Below, piece by piece: positions 20,831 to 32,877 of a DNA stretch of 64,000 nt. The stretch covers positions 17,734,067-17,798,066 of the forward strand of contig NC_051087.1 of the NCBI RefSeq assembly GCF_901709675.1, read 5' to 3'. The translations under genes were made by a program, and so were the position numbers. The notes beneath the pieces are model-generated. The model saw only the letters and a program-made list of their open reading frames with translations, was not told the origin of the DNA and did not search any database. This DNA comes from Syngnathus acus. Lineage: Eukaryota; Chordata; Actinopteri; Syngnathiformes; Syngnathidae. Each line of letters begins with the position of its first letter. The first letter of the stretch is position 1.

Positions 20831-21757
20831 TCACCAGGTGATGGTGTTAAAGCTTGACATAGGGGTGACCTGATGGAAACTAACAAATCTAATAAATTAA
20901 ATTGTTAGCAATTGAGAGGACACGACCTGTTCAAACACGTAGCAACGCACAATTTTGGAATACGAGTTTGCTATGCCATAATTTTAAGCTGTAACAGCTT
21001 GAGCAATATCAATATACGTAGTATATGTTTAAGTTAGAAGAACCCATTATTATGGTTAAGTATGATTATGTGTTAAGATTGATCTTTACTAGACAAGATA
21101 TGTGTTATTAATGTTGCAATGTTTTGTCCAACCTGTATTTAACATTGGTGTTCCATCCAGACCTGAATGTATTAAGTTGAGAGGAGACATCAAGGGCTAA
21201 TAGTGAAAGAACGAGCAAAACAGGAAACAGCTGCATCCGGTGGCAAGTGCAGTCACCCGCAGTGGTTGCTGCTTTAAGCAAGGTTGCCAAGACAACCAGT
21301 GGATTCCTATGACCTGGTGCTGGGATTCTGACCTTTCATCTTGATATTCTTATGACCTGGTGCAGGGATTCTGACCTTTCACCTACATATTCCGATGAGG
21401 TAATGCCAGAAGCCTATAAATATATTGTCCTGACACAGAGCGGCGCGCTTCTTCCTCGTCAGGGCGATGGCCGTGACGCTGCCCGGTGTAAAGAACGCCG
21501 TTTAGACGAAGATGGATTTTTCATTATTTTTGAGATAGAACCAAAATCTACTAAGATGAATTTCCAGAGTCTTCGAATTGGACTTTGTCAAATTTTAAGC
21601 TTCGAATTGGACTTTGTCAAATTTTTAGCTTCGAGGAAGGCAGAGGAGACAGCCGCTTCGGGCAGAAAGGGGAAGACGCCAATGTTACGGCTTTGGCTAA
21701 GCTCGCCACGGCCAGACCTTTCCTCTTTTTTAAAGAAATTCGGATTTTGGAACAAAG
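20831..21757. other. Unassigned region with short tandem duplications
   Basis: It contains a 43-bp tandem duplication (TATGACCTGGTGC(T/A)GGGATT, 21307-21393), a TATA-like GCCTATAAATATATT at 21411 and a doubled CTTCGAATTGGACTTTGTCA (21571-21625). This could be part of an LTR or promoter, but I see no matching ends. Confidence 0.4.
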
Positions 21758-22596
21758 AATAATAATAATAATAATAATAATTCATTAAATTTGTATAGCG
21801 CTTTTCAAACACCCAAAGACGCTTACAGGGAACAAGGCAAAGACATACATGAGGGGAGGGGGACGGGGAGGAAACAATCGGGTAAACTTAAGAAGAGGAA
21901 ACCAGTTATGGGTAGGGGAGGTCATGCGCTTGGGAGAAGAGGTAAGTTTTTAGACGGGACTTAAGTATGGGGAGTGTGGGTGAGTCACAGACAGACTGGG
22001 GGAGAGAGTTCCAGAGTCGGGGTGATGTGCAGGAAAAGGCTCTGTCACCGAAGGATTTGAGTTTGGATTTTGGGACTGTCAGACGTGAAGTATTGGAGGA
22101 TCGGAGGGGACGGTTGGGGCAGTAGGGGACAAGGAGGTCGGATAGGTAAGTGGGAGCCAGGTGGTGAAGGGCTTTGAAGGTGAGGAGGAGTATCTTGAAG
22201 ATGATACGCTCCTTCATGGGGAGCCAGTGAAGAGAGTGGAGAACAGGAGTGATGTGTTCACGGGACCGGGTGTGGGTAAGGAGGCGGGCAGCAGAGTTTT
22301 GGACTAGTTGAAGTCGATGGAGTGAGTGAGCAGTGATTCCAGTGAGAAGGGAGTTGCAGTAATCAAGCCGGGATGAGATGAAGGCGTGGATGAGAGATTC
22401 AGCGGCAGGGAGAGAAAGGCAGTGCCGGATTTTAGCGATGCGTCGGAGGTGGAAGTAGGAGGTCTTGACAACTGAGCTAACATGAGGTTGAAAGGACAGT
22501 GTGGGGTCAAAAATAACGCCAAGATTGCGTGCCAGAGGGGAAGGAGTGATGTTTGAGGAGTCGATGGTGAGTGTGATGGATCCAATGCCTGCAAAA
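21758..22596 (-). pseudogene. L2-type LINE, 3' part of RT protein and tail
   Basis: The minus strand reads NLGVIFDPTLSFQPHV, FHLRRIAKIR, SRLDYCNSLLTGI, LQLVQNSAARLL, PVLHSLHWLP and FKILLLTFKALHHLAPTYL in order. This is the region after the RT catalytic motifs in L2-clade proteins. The frame is open over most of 800 bp. The element ends in an (ATT)n tail at 21758-21781 on the minus strand, typical of L2 3' ends. The 5' part is missing at the junction with the next LINE. Confidence 0.88.
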
Positions 22597-23762
22597 AAAA
22601 GAATAAATTATATAAAGACTTTATTAAACACAGAAATGAGGAGAAAGAAATTAAATATAAAAGATATAAAAATAAACTAAGAAAGATTATTATAGTAAAT
22701 TGTTGGAAACAAATAAAAATAACAAAGAGCACATGGAATATTTTAAACTCAATTATAAGAAGAAAAAAAACAAGTGCTGGATTCCCAAATGAATTCTTTG
22801 AAAATGGTAAGATAATTAAAAATAGTGATGAAGTGGTGGCAGGATTCAACAAATTCTTTGTGAATGTAGGGCCCAAACTAGCAGATGAGATAATCCCTCC
22901 ACAAAGGGGAGGTGTATCACAATTTTTTGGGGAACGAAACCCGGCTACCATCTTTCTGAGAGATACAGATAAAACTGAAATAATTGATATTCTTAAACAA
23001 TTTAAGAACAAAACATCAAGGGACTGTGAGGATATCGATCTATTCTTAATTAAATATTAGCTATAGCAGATCCCATAGCACATATCTGCAACCTCTCGCT
23101 GAAACTGGGCTCCTTTCCCACAAAAATGAAAATAGCCAAAGTCATTTCCATCTATAAGGCCGGTGAGAAGAATCTTTACATCAACTACATGCCAGTCTCA
23201 TTGCTTCCCCAATTTTCCAAAACCTTGAAGATATTTGCTGTTAGATTGGAGATTTTTATTGATAAGTGTGAGATATTAACTGATAGTCAATATGGTTTTA
23301 GGCCAAAGCGATCTACATCTTTAGCTTTAATTGACCTTGTGGAAGAACTGTCAACAAGCATTGACGACAAGACGTTTGCCATAGGAGTATTTATTGACCT
23401 TAAAAAGGCCTTTGATACAATTAATCATGACATTTTGCTTCAAAAACTGGAAAGGTATGGGATTAGGGGAATAAGGTTCAGTTGGATAAAAAGGTACTTA
23501 GAACATAGGCAACAGTTCGTGCCTATAGAGAAAAAGTCAATGCTTTTAAATATAACCTGCGGTGTTCCACAAGGATCAATGTTGGGACCAAAATTATTCA
23601 TATTATATATTAATGATATTAACATCTCTAATATTTTGAAATTTGTCATTTTTGCTGATGACACAAATATCTTTTGTGAAGGAGAGAATGAAGACTGTCT
23701 CTGATGAGCTTGCCAAGCTAAAACTGTGGTTTGACTCAAATAAATTATCTCTTAACATAATA
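22597..23762 (+). pseudogene. Jockey/CR1-superfamily LINE RT, broken
   Basis: Encodes pre-RT (FNKFFVNVGPKLADEI) and RT motifs: AKVISIYKAGEKN, YMPVSLLPQFSK, SQYGFRPKRSTSLAL, FIDLKKAFDTINHD, CGVPQGSMLGPKLF and FADDTNIF. The 192-residue frame at 23126-23704 covers RT motifs 1-5 with all three catalytic aspartates. Frameshifts separate it from the pre-RT frame 22833-23060. It ends where a SINE is inserted. An ATAAACTTC tail at about 25050-25078 may be its displaced 3' end. Confidence 0.85.
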
Positions 23763-23892
23763 ACCAGCTCAGTGGCCTAGTGGTAGAGTGTCCTCCCTGA
23801 GACTGGAAGGTTGTGGGTTCAAACCCCGGCTGGGTCATACCAAAGACTATGAAAATGGGACCCATTGCCTCCCTGCTTGGCACTCAGCATTG
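23763..23892 (+). mobile_element. SINE 5' half (head only)
   Basis: Has box A (GTGGCCTAGTGGTAGAGTG) and box B (GGTTCAAACCC) but stops at CACTCAGCAT, where the 3' end of a minus-strand L2 element begins. Confidence 0.88.
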
Positions 23893-23894
23893 AG

Positions 23895-24986
23895 ATTCAA
23901 GATTCAAGAGTTTTTTATTCGCCATGTTTGAGCGTGCCAAACAAGGAATTTGACTTCGGTAAAACACACCCTCTGTTTAGGTGACTAACAACACTCAGGA
24001 CATGTGAAAAAACAGTGTAGACAAATTCAAAAAAGGTGTGAAGAGCAGGATGTTATTGCACAGTAATGACTCTGAGACTCTAAGAGTGGTGTGAGTTCAT
24101 CAGAGCAACAGCCTGGGGGAAGAAGCTGTCTCAGTGGCCTAGGGGTAGAGTGTCCGCCCTGAGACTGGAAGGTTGTGGGTTCAAACCCCGGCCGGGTCAT
24201 ACCAAAGACTATAAAAATGGGACCCATTGCCTCCCTGCTTGGCACTCAGCATTAAGGGTTGGAATTGGGGGGTTAGATCACCAACTGATTCCCGAGCGCG
24301 GCACCGCTGCTGCTCACTGCTCCCCTCTCCCCCAGGGGATGGATTAAAATCACATGGGGATGGGTTAAATGCAGAGGACAAATTTCACCACACCCAGGTG
24401 TGTGTGTGACGATCATTGGGACTTTAACTTTAACTTTAACTTTAACTCTGTGTCTGCTGGTTTTGGCGTACCGAGCTCTATAACGCCGTCTGGAGGGGAG
24501 TAGTTCAAACAGACTGCAACCTGGGTGAGAAGGGTCTGTAGAGATGTTCGTTGCACGTTTCCTGGTCCTGGACAGGTACAAGTCTTGGATAGATGGCAGG
24601 TTGATTCCAATGATCTTTTCTGCAGTCCTGATTGTCCGTTGCAGTCTGTGCTTGTCTTGTTTGGAGGCTGATCCAAACCAGACAGTGATGGAGGTGCAGA
24701 GGACAGACTGGATGATGGCAGTGTAGAAGGTCTTCAGAAGCTCTCGCGGCAGGTTGAACTTCTTGAGCTGTCTCAGGAAGTACAGCCTCTGCTGGGCCTT
24801 CTTCCGGACAGAGTCTATGTGGCCGGTCCATTTCAGGTCCCGAGAGATTGTGGTTCCCAGGAACTTGAAGGTGTCTGTGGAGAGAATAGTATTACTGCGG
24901 ATAGTGAGGGGTAAAAGTGGTGAAGGGTCTCGCCTGAAGTCCACTGCCATCTCCACGGTCTTGAGCGGGTTCAGCTCCAGGTGGTT
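23895..24986 (-). pseudogene. L2-clade LINE 3' end, split by a SINE
   Basis: Minus-strand residues MAVDFRRDPSPL, FLGTTISRDLKW, AQQRLYFLRQLKKF, TSITVWFGSASKQD, AEKIIGINLPSIQDLYLSR are the post-RT region of the same L2 family found complete at 38975-42543. The 3' tail is a repeated GATTCAA-type sequence at 23895. A SINE at 24131-24447 interrupts the last coding residues; the sister copy shows the unbroken sequence (GCAGACACAGAGACAGC). Confidence 0.88.
24131..24447 (+). mobile_element. tRNA-headed SINE, full length
   Basis: Starts TCAGTGGCCTAGGGGTAGAG, has box B GGTTCAAACCC, the conserved body and a tail (CTTTAA)n. Insertion in the L2 element produced little or no visible target duplication (GCTGTCT before, CTGTGTC after). 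Confidence 0.92.
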
Positions 24987-25079
24987 TTATTATGTTAAAT
25001 TATGTGAAAATGTGAAAAAATGATTTTGTGTTTGGTCGATCTCATGTTCAAAAATAAACTTCGACTTCAAACTTCAAAC

Positions 25080-27515
25080 CCCACAGGCCAGCAGTACCAA
25101 GCCTCTTCCTCTCGAACGTAAGATCCATCACCCACAAAATGGACGAGTTGGCGCTACAGATGGCCACGACGAGTTTCGTGCGGAACTGCAGCATTATTTT
25201 CATCATGGAGTCGTGGCTTCACCCGCTGATTCCCGATGCTGCAGTCGAGCTAGCAGGCCGCACGCTACATTGGCAGGGCGGAAACCGAGACTCGGGTAAG
25301 AGCAGAGGAGAGGGTCTTTGCGTTTACGTTCACAACAAGTGGTGTAACAGACAAACACTGTTCTCCTGATTTAGAGGCTCTGGCAGTCTTGACGCAGACC
25401 TTTTTATCTCCCGAGGGCATTGACAATAGTCATTGCAATAGCCGTTTGCATCCCACCCGATGCTAACGTTAGCACAGCTCTCAGCCTGTTGTTTAACACC
25501 ATAAACAAACAGCTGCTCGCCCATCCCGACGCAGTCCTTATTGTCGCCGGTGATTTCAACCAGGCGTGCCTGAAGTCTGTGCTCCCCAAACTCACCCAGT
25601 TTGTGGATTTCGCCACCAGAGGGAATAACACTTTGGATCATGTTTATTCCAATATTAAGCATGCATACAAAGCTTCCCCACTCCCCCATCTGGCTGGATC
25701 TGACCACCTCTGCTTGTCGCTCACCCCCACCTACACCCTCCTGCTGAAGAATTCAAAACCTGAGAGAAAGACAATTACGACCTGGTCCGAAGGAGCCCTC
25801 TCTCAGCTACAGGACTGTTTTGCCACTACAATATGGGATTTATTCTATAGCCACAATCTCCAGGAGTACACGGTACTCTCCTACATCAGGAGCTACGTTG
25901 ACAACGTCACCGTCAACACAAGGGTCAGGGTTTTTGCAAGCCAAAAACCCTGGATGAACATTGCAGTGCAATCCCTCCTGAAACAACGCAACACTGCCTT
26001 CAAGTCAGGGGACAGGGCAGCGTACAGCAAGGCCAGGGCGGACCTGAAAAGGGGTATCAGGGAAGCCAAAGCGGCCTACAGAAGAAGAATCAAAGATCAC
26101 CGAGAAGGATGTGGCAGAGAATAAATCACATCACGAACTATAGAGGCAACCACCAGATGACAGCCAGGACTGATGCCTTGCTGGCAGAGGAATTATATCG
26201 CTTCTTTGCCTGGTTTGAGACTGTCAGGCCCCCAGCGGTCACATCACCATCACCCCCAACCCCAAGGCCGTCGTAACGACATTCCAGGTGCACGAAGTGA
26301 GACGTGCACTAAGGACAGTGAACCCCAGGAAGGCGGCCGGCCCCGACAGAGTACTCAGTACCATGTGCTGACCAACTGGCTGGAGTGTTCATGAGAATCT
26401 TCAACCTGTCCTTGGCCACCGTCCCTCCCTGCCTCAAGACCCGCACCTTCATCCCCATCCCCAAGAAAACAGCGGTTGACAACCCCAACGACTACAGGCC
26501 TGTCACACTGACGCCCGTCGTCATGAAATGCTTTGAGAGACCAGTCTCTCTCAGAAACATCAAGACCTGTCTGCCTCCCACTCTGGACCCCCACCAGTTT
26601 GCCTACAGGGCAAACCGATCAACCGAGGATGCTATCATCATAGTGCTCCACACCGCGCTGAGCCATCTGGAGCACCGGAAGAACTACATAATAATGCTCT
26701 TCCTGGACTTTCAACCACATCATCCCGGAGATCCTGATCCAAAAGCTGCTCCACCTGGGTGTCCCCATTACCACCTGCCTCTGGATCAAGGACATTTTGA
26801 CAAACTGCCCACAATCTGTCAGACTCGGCCCCCACCAGTCCAACACCATCACAGTCAACACCGGCTCTCCACAAGGCTGTGTTCTGAGTCCCTTCCTGTA
26901 CACGCTATACACGTCCGATTGCCTCCCGAGGCATCTCTCAAACGTCTTCATAAAGTTTGCAGATGACACCATCGTGGTCGGACTCATCTCAGAGGGAGAC
27001 GAGTCCGACTACAGAGATGACGTCAACAGACTGACTGTGTGGTGTTCAGTTAACAACCTTCAATTGAACACCACAAAAACAAAATCAATTATTATAGACT
27101 TCAGGAAGAGCAGAGCGGACCCGGCCTCACTTCACATCCACGGGGACTGTGTAGAAAGGGTCCACACCATGAGAATCCTGGGAGTGCGGATATCCAAGGA
27201 CATCTCCTGAACCGCGAACACCTTGGCGGTGGTGAGGAAAGTCCAGCAGCGTCTCCACAGTGTTTGTTTTCCTGTGCAATAATCGGGTTTCCCATATCAA
27301 ATGTTTGTACCTACGTACATGCATATACTACCTCCTGTACATACTACTGCCTTTTCCATATATTTTATACTTTGTATGATTTTTACATTTTATCTTGTGT
27401 CCTTTAATGCTCTTTTATTTTATTTTTAATTTGCTTTTTGCACCAAAGTGTGCAGCGCACAAATTTCAATGTACTGTGTACAGTGACAATAAAGGCAATT
27501 TTGATTCTGAAGAAT
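25080..27515 (+). pseudogene. L2-clade LINE ORF2, multiply frameshifted
   Basis: Endonuclease motifs appear first: NVRSITHKMDEL, MESWLHPLIPD, GLCVYVHNKWC, VAGDFNQACLK, NTLDHVYSNI, GSDHLCLSL. RT motifs follow in other frames: [36 protein letters not shown] then SFNHIIP-like remains, [18 protein letters not shown] and [12 protein letters not shown], then the post-RT segment (IIIDFRKSRADPASL). The 3' UTR ends with GACAATAAAGGCAATTTTGA. At least five frameshifts or stops are seen, so it is dead. Length is near that of one nearly full-length ORF2. Confidence 0.9.
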
Positions 27516-27524
27516 CTGCCCTTG

Positions 27525-30150
27525 AGCAGTGATCAGTAAAAGAAATATACAGATGTAAAACAAGCTTTTGAAAACACTGTGAGCAAGAAAAATGTGGGTT
27601 TTGGGCGTGCAAGATTTAATAGACAAAATCAGGAAGCAAAACAGAGTGCAGAATTGTTCATCACTGCTATTCATAGGCTTGCACTGTGGAGTACTGCGCA
27701 TTTGGAGCTCTAAGAGAAGAGCTTATCAGAGACAGGATTGTTGTGGGTCAGAGATGCTAAGCTTTCTGAGTCTCTCCAGATGGACCCTGGTCTCACACTG
27801 GAAAAGTCTCAAAGCACTCATCCACAGCAAAGAACTAAAGAGGCAGCAACCCCTGCTGCGTGGCAGTATGGATGAGAGGCAGTCTGAAATCATAGACGAC
27901 TTTACCACAGGACCAAAAATCCAGACGGCACCAAAAAGAGGTGGCAGGGGCAACGTATGTCTCAAGCCAGCAAATATTGAGAGAGCCACAGGCTGTGGAA
28001 GGTGTGGAAATACAACAAATCATCATTGGAAATATTGCCCTGCTAAGGATGCAGAATGCCAGATATGTAAAAGAAAAGGACATTTTGCCCAAAAATGCCG
28101 GTCAGCTGGCTCTGAACAAGGACATGTGTGAATTCGCAAAAAGCAAAGTAATGTTCCTGAGACACAGCCTCTTGTATGAAAATGTTAAGCCCAAATCAGG
28201 AAAAGTCAAATCCATACAGGAGATGCCAGAGCCCACCTACGTTGCTGATGTCAGGCGAGTGATGGGCATGGCTAAGTACCTGGGCAATTTCCTGCCTCAT
28301 TTCTCCTCATATGCACAGCCTCTAACGGTCCTACAGTCTGAGAAGATAGAATGGTGTTGGGGGGACACCGCAGAGAGAAGCTTTTCAGAAGCTAAAATCA
28401 GAACTGAGTTCACCCAGAGTCCTGAATGTAATGTCAGCTGACGCATGATCGTTCAGGAGTGGAGCGGTTATGATGCAGAACCAACCTGAGAGTGGGGACT
28501 GGAAACCAATTATGTTCATCTCCAGGGAGATATCTGACGCTGAGAAACGTTATGCTCAGATAGAGAGGAGGCGCTAGCGGCGACCTGGGCATGCGAACGC
28601 TTGCAGTTGTACCTGCTCGGGATGAACTTCAATACAGAGATGAATCACAAGCCATTGGTCCCTTTGCTGAGTTCCAAAGCTCTGGATGAGAGACCTCCAT
28701 GTGTTTCCAGACTTTGTCTGAGACTGACGAAATTCACCTACAAGATTGTGCACGTACCGGGAAAGCAGCTCATCACAGCAGATACACAATGAAGGGCTCC
28801 AGTGGATCACAGGGCTACACAAGAAGAAAAAGAGCTGGAGTTAGACATCCAAGTCTATGTGGACTCTATGACACTGTCTTCCAGCCACTGAAGCAAGACT
28901 GCAACAACTCGCTGAAAAGCGGAAAGAGGACCCTGTCTGCAATACATTGAGACAGTACTGTCAAATTAAGTGGCATGATAAAGCACACCTACCCCCTGAT
29001 ATCGGACTTTACTGGGGTGCGAGAGACTACTTCGCATTGCGTCCGTAAACCTAGTCCTGATGGGACAAAGGATTGTTATTCCCAGCTCCATAAGAGATGA
29101 AATGCTTGACATCATCAAAAGATAGGAAAATGCCGAACCAGAGTCCGTCAGTCATTCTAATGAAACAAAAACTGAAATTAAAAACAAAGTCTGAAATTGT
29201 CTTGCGCGCATTAAACACAGGCCCACACAGGGAGCCTCTTTTAACAACGCTCACACCTGAGACCGTGACAACGTGTTGGAACTGATCTGTTAATCTGGAA
29301 GGAGAAAACCTACCTGGTAGTGAGATTATTTCTCTCGCTACATCGAGGTGACACACCTCCATGTCAGCCAAAACTGTCACAGCAGCTCTAAAGAACATTT
29401 GTGCTCTGCATGGAGTTCCTGTAGTGCTTATGTCGAACAATGGGCCGCAGTTTACAGATTCCCCTCTTTAAGGTTAAGGACTGAGTATGGCTTTACTCAC
29501 CTGACTAGCAGCCCAGGATATCCACAAGCCAATGGTGAGGCTGAGCGGGCAATAGCCACAGTCAAAGAGGGAGGAGACTATGCAAAAGCACTACCACCCA
29601 CCCCTCTGGAAAATGGCTACTCTCTAGCCCAGCTACTCATGGAAAGACAGTTCAGGACCTCACTCCCACAAGTGCCCAAAACACTGTGTCCACGCTGGCC
29701 AGACATCAAACAGTTCCGTAGAGCAGACAGAGAAAAAAAAAAAAATGTTTCAACAGACGCCACAGAACGCACACTCAACCAGAATTACATCCTGGCCAAA
29801 GTGTATGGATCACTATGTACACATATCACAACAGAGAGGACTCAAGGGGCAGTTGTACAGCAGTCAAATACTCCCAGATCACACCTCATCAGAACAGAGG
29901 ATGGACTGCTGAGGAGGAACCGTACACACCTGCGTGCAACCTAGCATCCACCATCTCCTAGAGTGAACCACCTCCAATGGAGAATCACCTTCCAAGTGCT
30001 GTTTATGGTACAAGTTCAGACAGATGTTCATGTCCACCTAAAAGGCTGGATTTGTAATTTGTCAGTAAGAAAAGAGTTCCTGACTGTCATTGTTGAAGAA
30101 AAAAAATGTTTGAAGTGAAATAATGATGCTGCTTACTTAAAAGTGGGAGA
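27525..30150 (+). pseudogene. Ty3/Gypsy polyprotein with gag-to-RT internal deletion
   Basis: Order seen: Gag remnant (FNRQNQEAKQSAE, IRDRIVVGQ), nucleocapsid with two zinc knuckles (CGRCGNTTNHHWKYC and CQICKRKGHFAQKC, 27990-28100), then abruptly the RT end (EFAKSKVMFLRH, VRRVMGMAKYLGNFLPHFS), RNase H (SREISDAEKRYAQIERE, LSSKALDERPP), integrase zinc region remnants and integrase core end (FTHLTSSPGYPQANGEAE, catalytic Glu kept). Protease and most of RT are missing at about 28105. A purine tract AAAAGTGGGAGA closes it at 30149. Many stops occur within the integrase part. Confidence 0.87.
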
Positions 30151-30700
30151 TGTTCTGTAAGGATTAATTTAACCCATTACCATAACCTAACAATGTTGAT
30201 GTTTTAGCCAATCAGATGGCATGTCGTTGGTATGTACAGTAATCCCTCTTTTATCATGGATAATTGGTTCCAAGACCACCCACGATAGGTGAAAGTCCGC
30301 TAAGTAGGAACGATATATGTTTTAATTAGAAATTTAAACACCATTGTATTATAATTTCCATCATGTGGTATTTCCTATTGGCCACTAGAGGGCATGAATA
30401 TATTGCAAGTCAATTATAAGTGGTTTGTCCTTGCCAACCAATGCAACATCACAAACCCAGGGACATCATGCATAGCAAAACCAAAGTGAGTCACGGTTGC
30501 GCGTAAACCTCCTGTTACATTATGGTCCAGTACACAATATTAAAGCTTTTTAAACCCTCCCCAATACCTTTACACAACATAAATATTTCCCATTCCCTTA
30601 ATCTTAATTGCCACACTGTTCTGTACATGTATTATATGTTTAGAGTAAAATAAACGGACAACCATTGTCACGTATCCCGACTCCTTCTGCACCTGTTGGT
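30151..30700 (+). mobile_element. Probable 3' LTR of the Gypsy element (right end uncertain)
   Basis: TGTTCTGTAAGGATT follows the purine tract directly, as an LTR would. AAAATAAACGGACA near 30645 could be its polyadenylation signal. A Tigger-type end (TACAGTAATCCCTCTTTTAT, 30237) lies inside without a matching partner. I cannot fix the right end. Confidence 0.45.
30237..30330 (+). mobile_element. One end of a Tigger-like element
   Basis: TACAGTAATCCCTCTTTTAT then GGATAATTGGTTCCAAGACC and CGATAGGTGAAAGTCCGC follow the terminal sequence of Tigger-type elements with CAGTAATCC ends. No complementary end is found nearby, so it is a fragment. Confidence 0.55.
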
Positions 30701-30744
30701 GCGAGTGGCCGGCTGCCGCCTCCTGCGCTGAACACAGTCAGTGA

Positions 30745-30965
30745 TACACATTGCTCAGAGGCACGCCTCACGTGATCAGGGCTCATTGCTGTTGTCCCAA
30801 AAGCTGGAAGGCAGTGCTTTTTTCCTACGTATGCAGCAGCCGGCCACACACCCTCTGCTTGTCCTCAGTGAAGCACATTGCTCAGAGGCACACCCCGCGC
30901 AAAACCAGGAAGGCAGTGCTTTTTTTCTACGTGTGTGAGCCGCGCACCCGGTGCTTGTCCTCAGT
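30745..30965 (+). repeat. Imperfect tandem duplication, about 130 bp
   Basis: ACATTGCTCAGAGGCAC(G/A)CC and GAAGGCAGTGCTTTTTTCTAC occur twice in the same order (30749 and 30878 onwards), each followed by a CTTGTCCTCAGTG block. Function unknown. Confidence 0.75.
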
Positions 30966-31194
30966 GCACGCCCCGCGCTATCAGCGCTTATCGAATGTGT
31001 CCTGACTGTTTCTGCACACCGGTGCATTTTTCCTTCGTGCACGGCTGTGTCACGTCTCCGCTTTCGCCCTGCTGGCCGGCTCACGCGTCAGACCTCTGAG
31101 GCGTGTGTCGCCAATACTGAACTGCTAACAGTCCTCACGGTTATCTCTGCTTTGACACGCACACCTGCCGCCTGATTCTCGTTTGCCTGGCCTG

Positions 31195-31535
31195 TTTGTC
31201 CAAAAAGGCCAGATCCATAATCCATGTCGATTCTTCCATGAACAGTTTAACTGCATCCAAGAGCTCAAAGAAGCGAGCGAGCACCTTGCCTTTTGACAGC
31301 CACCTCACAGTGCAGTGCAGCGGCAGGTCACCTGGAAGTCATTTGTCCAGCTTAGCGATGAGATTTTTAAATTGCCTGTGGTTTAGCGCATGTGTGCGGA
31401 TGTGACAATTTCCATCACAGGCTTCATGACGATGTGTAAATTCAATGATTTAGACACAAGTCACTTCCTGTGGATGATGCAGTGGAAATTCCAAAACTCG
31501 GGAAATGTTTGGTCAGCTTTGCACAGCCCCACAAG
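31195..31535 (-). pseudogene. hAT transposase fragment (ZBED/Charlie-like)
   Basis: Minus-strand translation gives FWNFHCIIHRK, NLHIVMKPVMEIV, HRQFKNLIAKLDK, LPLHCTVRWLSKGKVLARF and FELLDAVKLFMEE. This matches the C-terminal half of the hAT catalytic region in domesticated and active Charlie-type transposases (H.VRWLS.GKVL.R core). It is truncated by the insertion of D2 at 31536. Confidence 0.8.
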
Positions 31536-31714
31536 CAATATTCCCTCTAAACTGCGCGCGTGCGCAATCGCGCACTGCCCGCACATTCTCAGCGCACAAG
31601 GAAATCTATCCAGCGCATAAACAACATCAACATAACGTATTAATTAATATTAGATTATAATATATTATTATAATATATTATATCAATTATAATATTATAT
31701 TAATATTAGACCTA

Positions 31715-32672
31715 CCGTTTTTTTCCATGTATAATACGCAAAATTTAACTAATTTATTGTCCTAAAATCTGGGGTGCGCATTATACATGGGTACAATTTT
31801 TAAAAATTTATTTTTTTTTTTCTTTTTTTTTTTTGTGAAGAAAATCATGGTACAACAATTTTTGAAGAAATTCTTGTCACGGATGGTTCTTTACAACGTC
31901 ACTTTCCTCTCTTTTCATTTTAACCTAACTGATCGCGGTGGTGCCTTTCTGGGCAGTCGGAGAAATCAACGCCAACAAAAAAAATACATCCAGCCTAGTT
32001 AAGAAATCACCAGAAAGATCACCATGACAATTGTGAATAATAAATAAATAATTATATATATTATATATATTATTATTATAATAATAAATAATTGTGATAA
32101 ATAACTGGAACATCACTCAAATATTGGTGATCCCGTTGAGAGTCTCACATATTTCTTCGCTATCGAGTTTGCTACTGCATGCGCAGTGATACTGACCGGC
32201 AGAATAACATCCGGTTGTTCCCAAAGATGATCTTTTTTCTGAAATAATTTTATGTTTACGGACTTAAGTAACCCGGCCGGGTCATACCAAAGACTATAAA
32301 AATGGGGCCCATTGCCTCCCTGCTTGGCACTCAGCATTAAGGGTTGGAATTGGGGGGTTAGATCACCAAATGATTCCCGAGCGCGGCGCCGCTGCTGCTC
32401 ACTGCTCCCCTCTCCCCCAGGGGATGGATCAAAATCACACGGGGATGGGTCAAATGCACAGGACAAATTTCACCACACCCAGACGCGTGTGTGACGATCA
32501 TTGGGACTTTAAAAAATAAAAAATAAAAATAAAAAAAAATAAAAAATAAAAAAATAAAAAGTCAAACTTTGGGTGCGTATTATACATGGGTACAGGCTTT
32601 TTTCCAGCATCGACATGCCATTTTTAGGGTGCGTATTATACATGGGGGCGCATTATACATGGAAAAAAACGG
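31715..32672 (-). mobile_element. MITE family B, copy B3, inverted near-identical twin of B2
   Basis: CCGTTTTTTTCCATGTATAA ... AAAAAAACGG flanked by TA (31713-31714 and 32673-32674). It is the reverse complement of B2, including the same truncated SINE and the same AT-rich tracts. Translations across the 117-codon and 63-codon frames of both copies are identical, so divergence must be very low; visible differences are mostly in A/T run lengths. Confidence 0.94.
32271..32513 (+). mobile_element. 5'-truncated SINE inside B3
   Basis: Same truncation point (ACCCGGCCGGGTC) as the SINE in B2, which shows that the SINE was already in the MITE before it was copied. Confidence 0.92.
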
Positions 32673-32877
32673 TAATCTAATTAATTCGCCCAATAATATT
32701 GTTTTTTTTGTTTCTCACTCAGTGAGTGACAGGTGTTCAGCCAATGATACGATACGGTTCACTTACGGTACGAAAACAATCATGGCATTGACGGTGCTTG
32801 CGTCTGGGCCCTGCCTATACGTATGCGCCGTGCAGGTTAGCTAGCAGGTTAATTGATGCTAATACAAACCCCGCATC

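Noticed and set aside
21405-21480. TATA-containing promoter and start of a gene
   Set aside because: GCCTATAAATATATT looks like a TATA box, but no exon or LTR boundary can be tied to it, so it is only mentioned under the unassigned region.
22304-23011. 235-codon minus-strand frame rich in Leu/Phe/Ile, membrane-protein-like
   Set aside because: It runs antisense through an A-rich LINE (22597-23060) and then out of frame through an L2 element; the hydrophobicity reflects T-rich antisense sequence.
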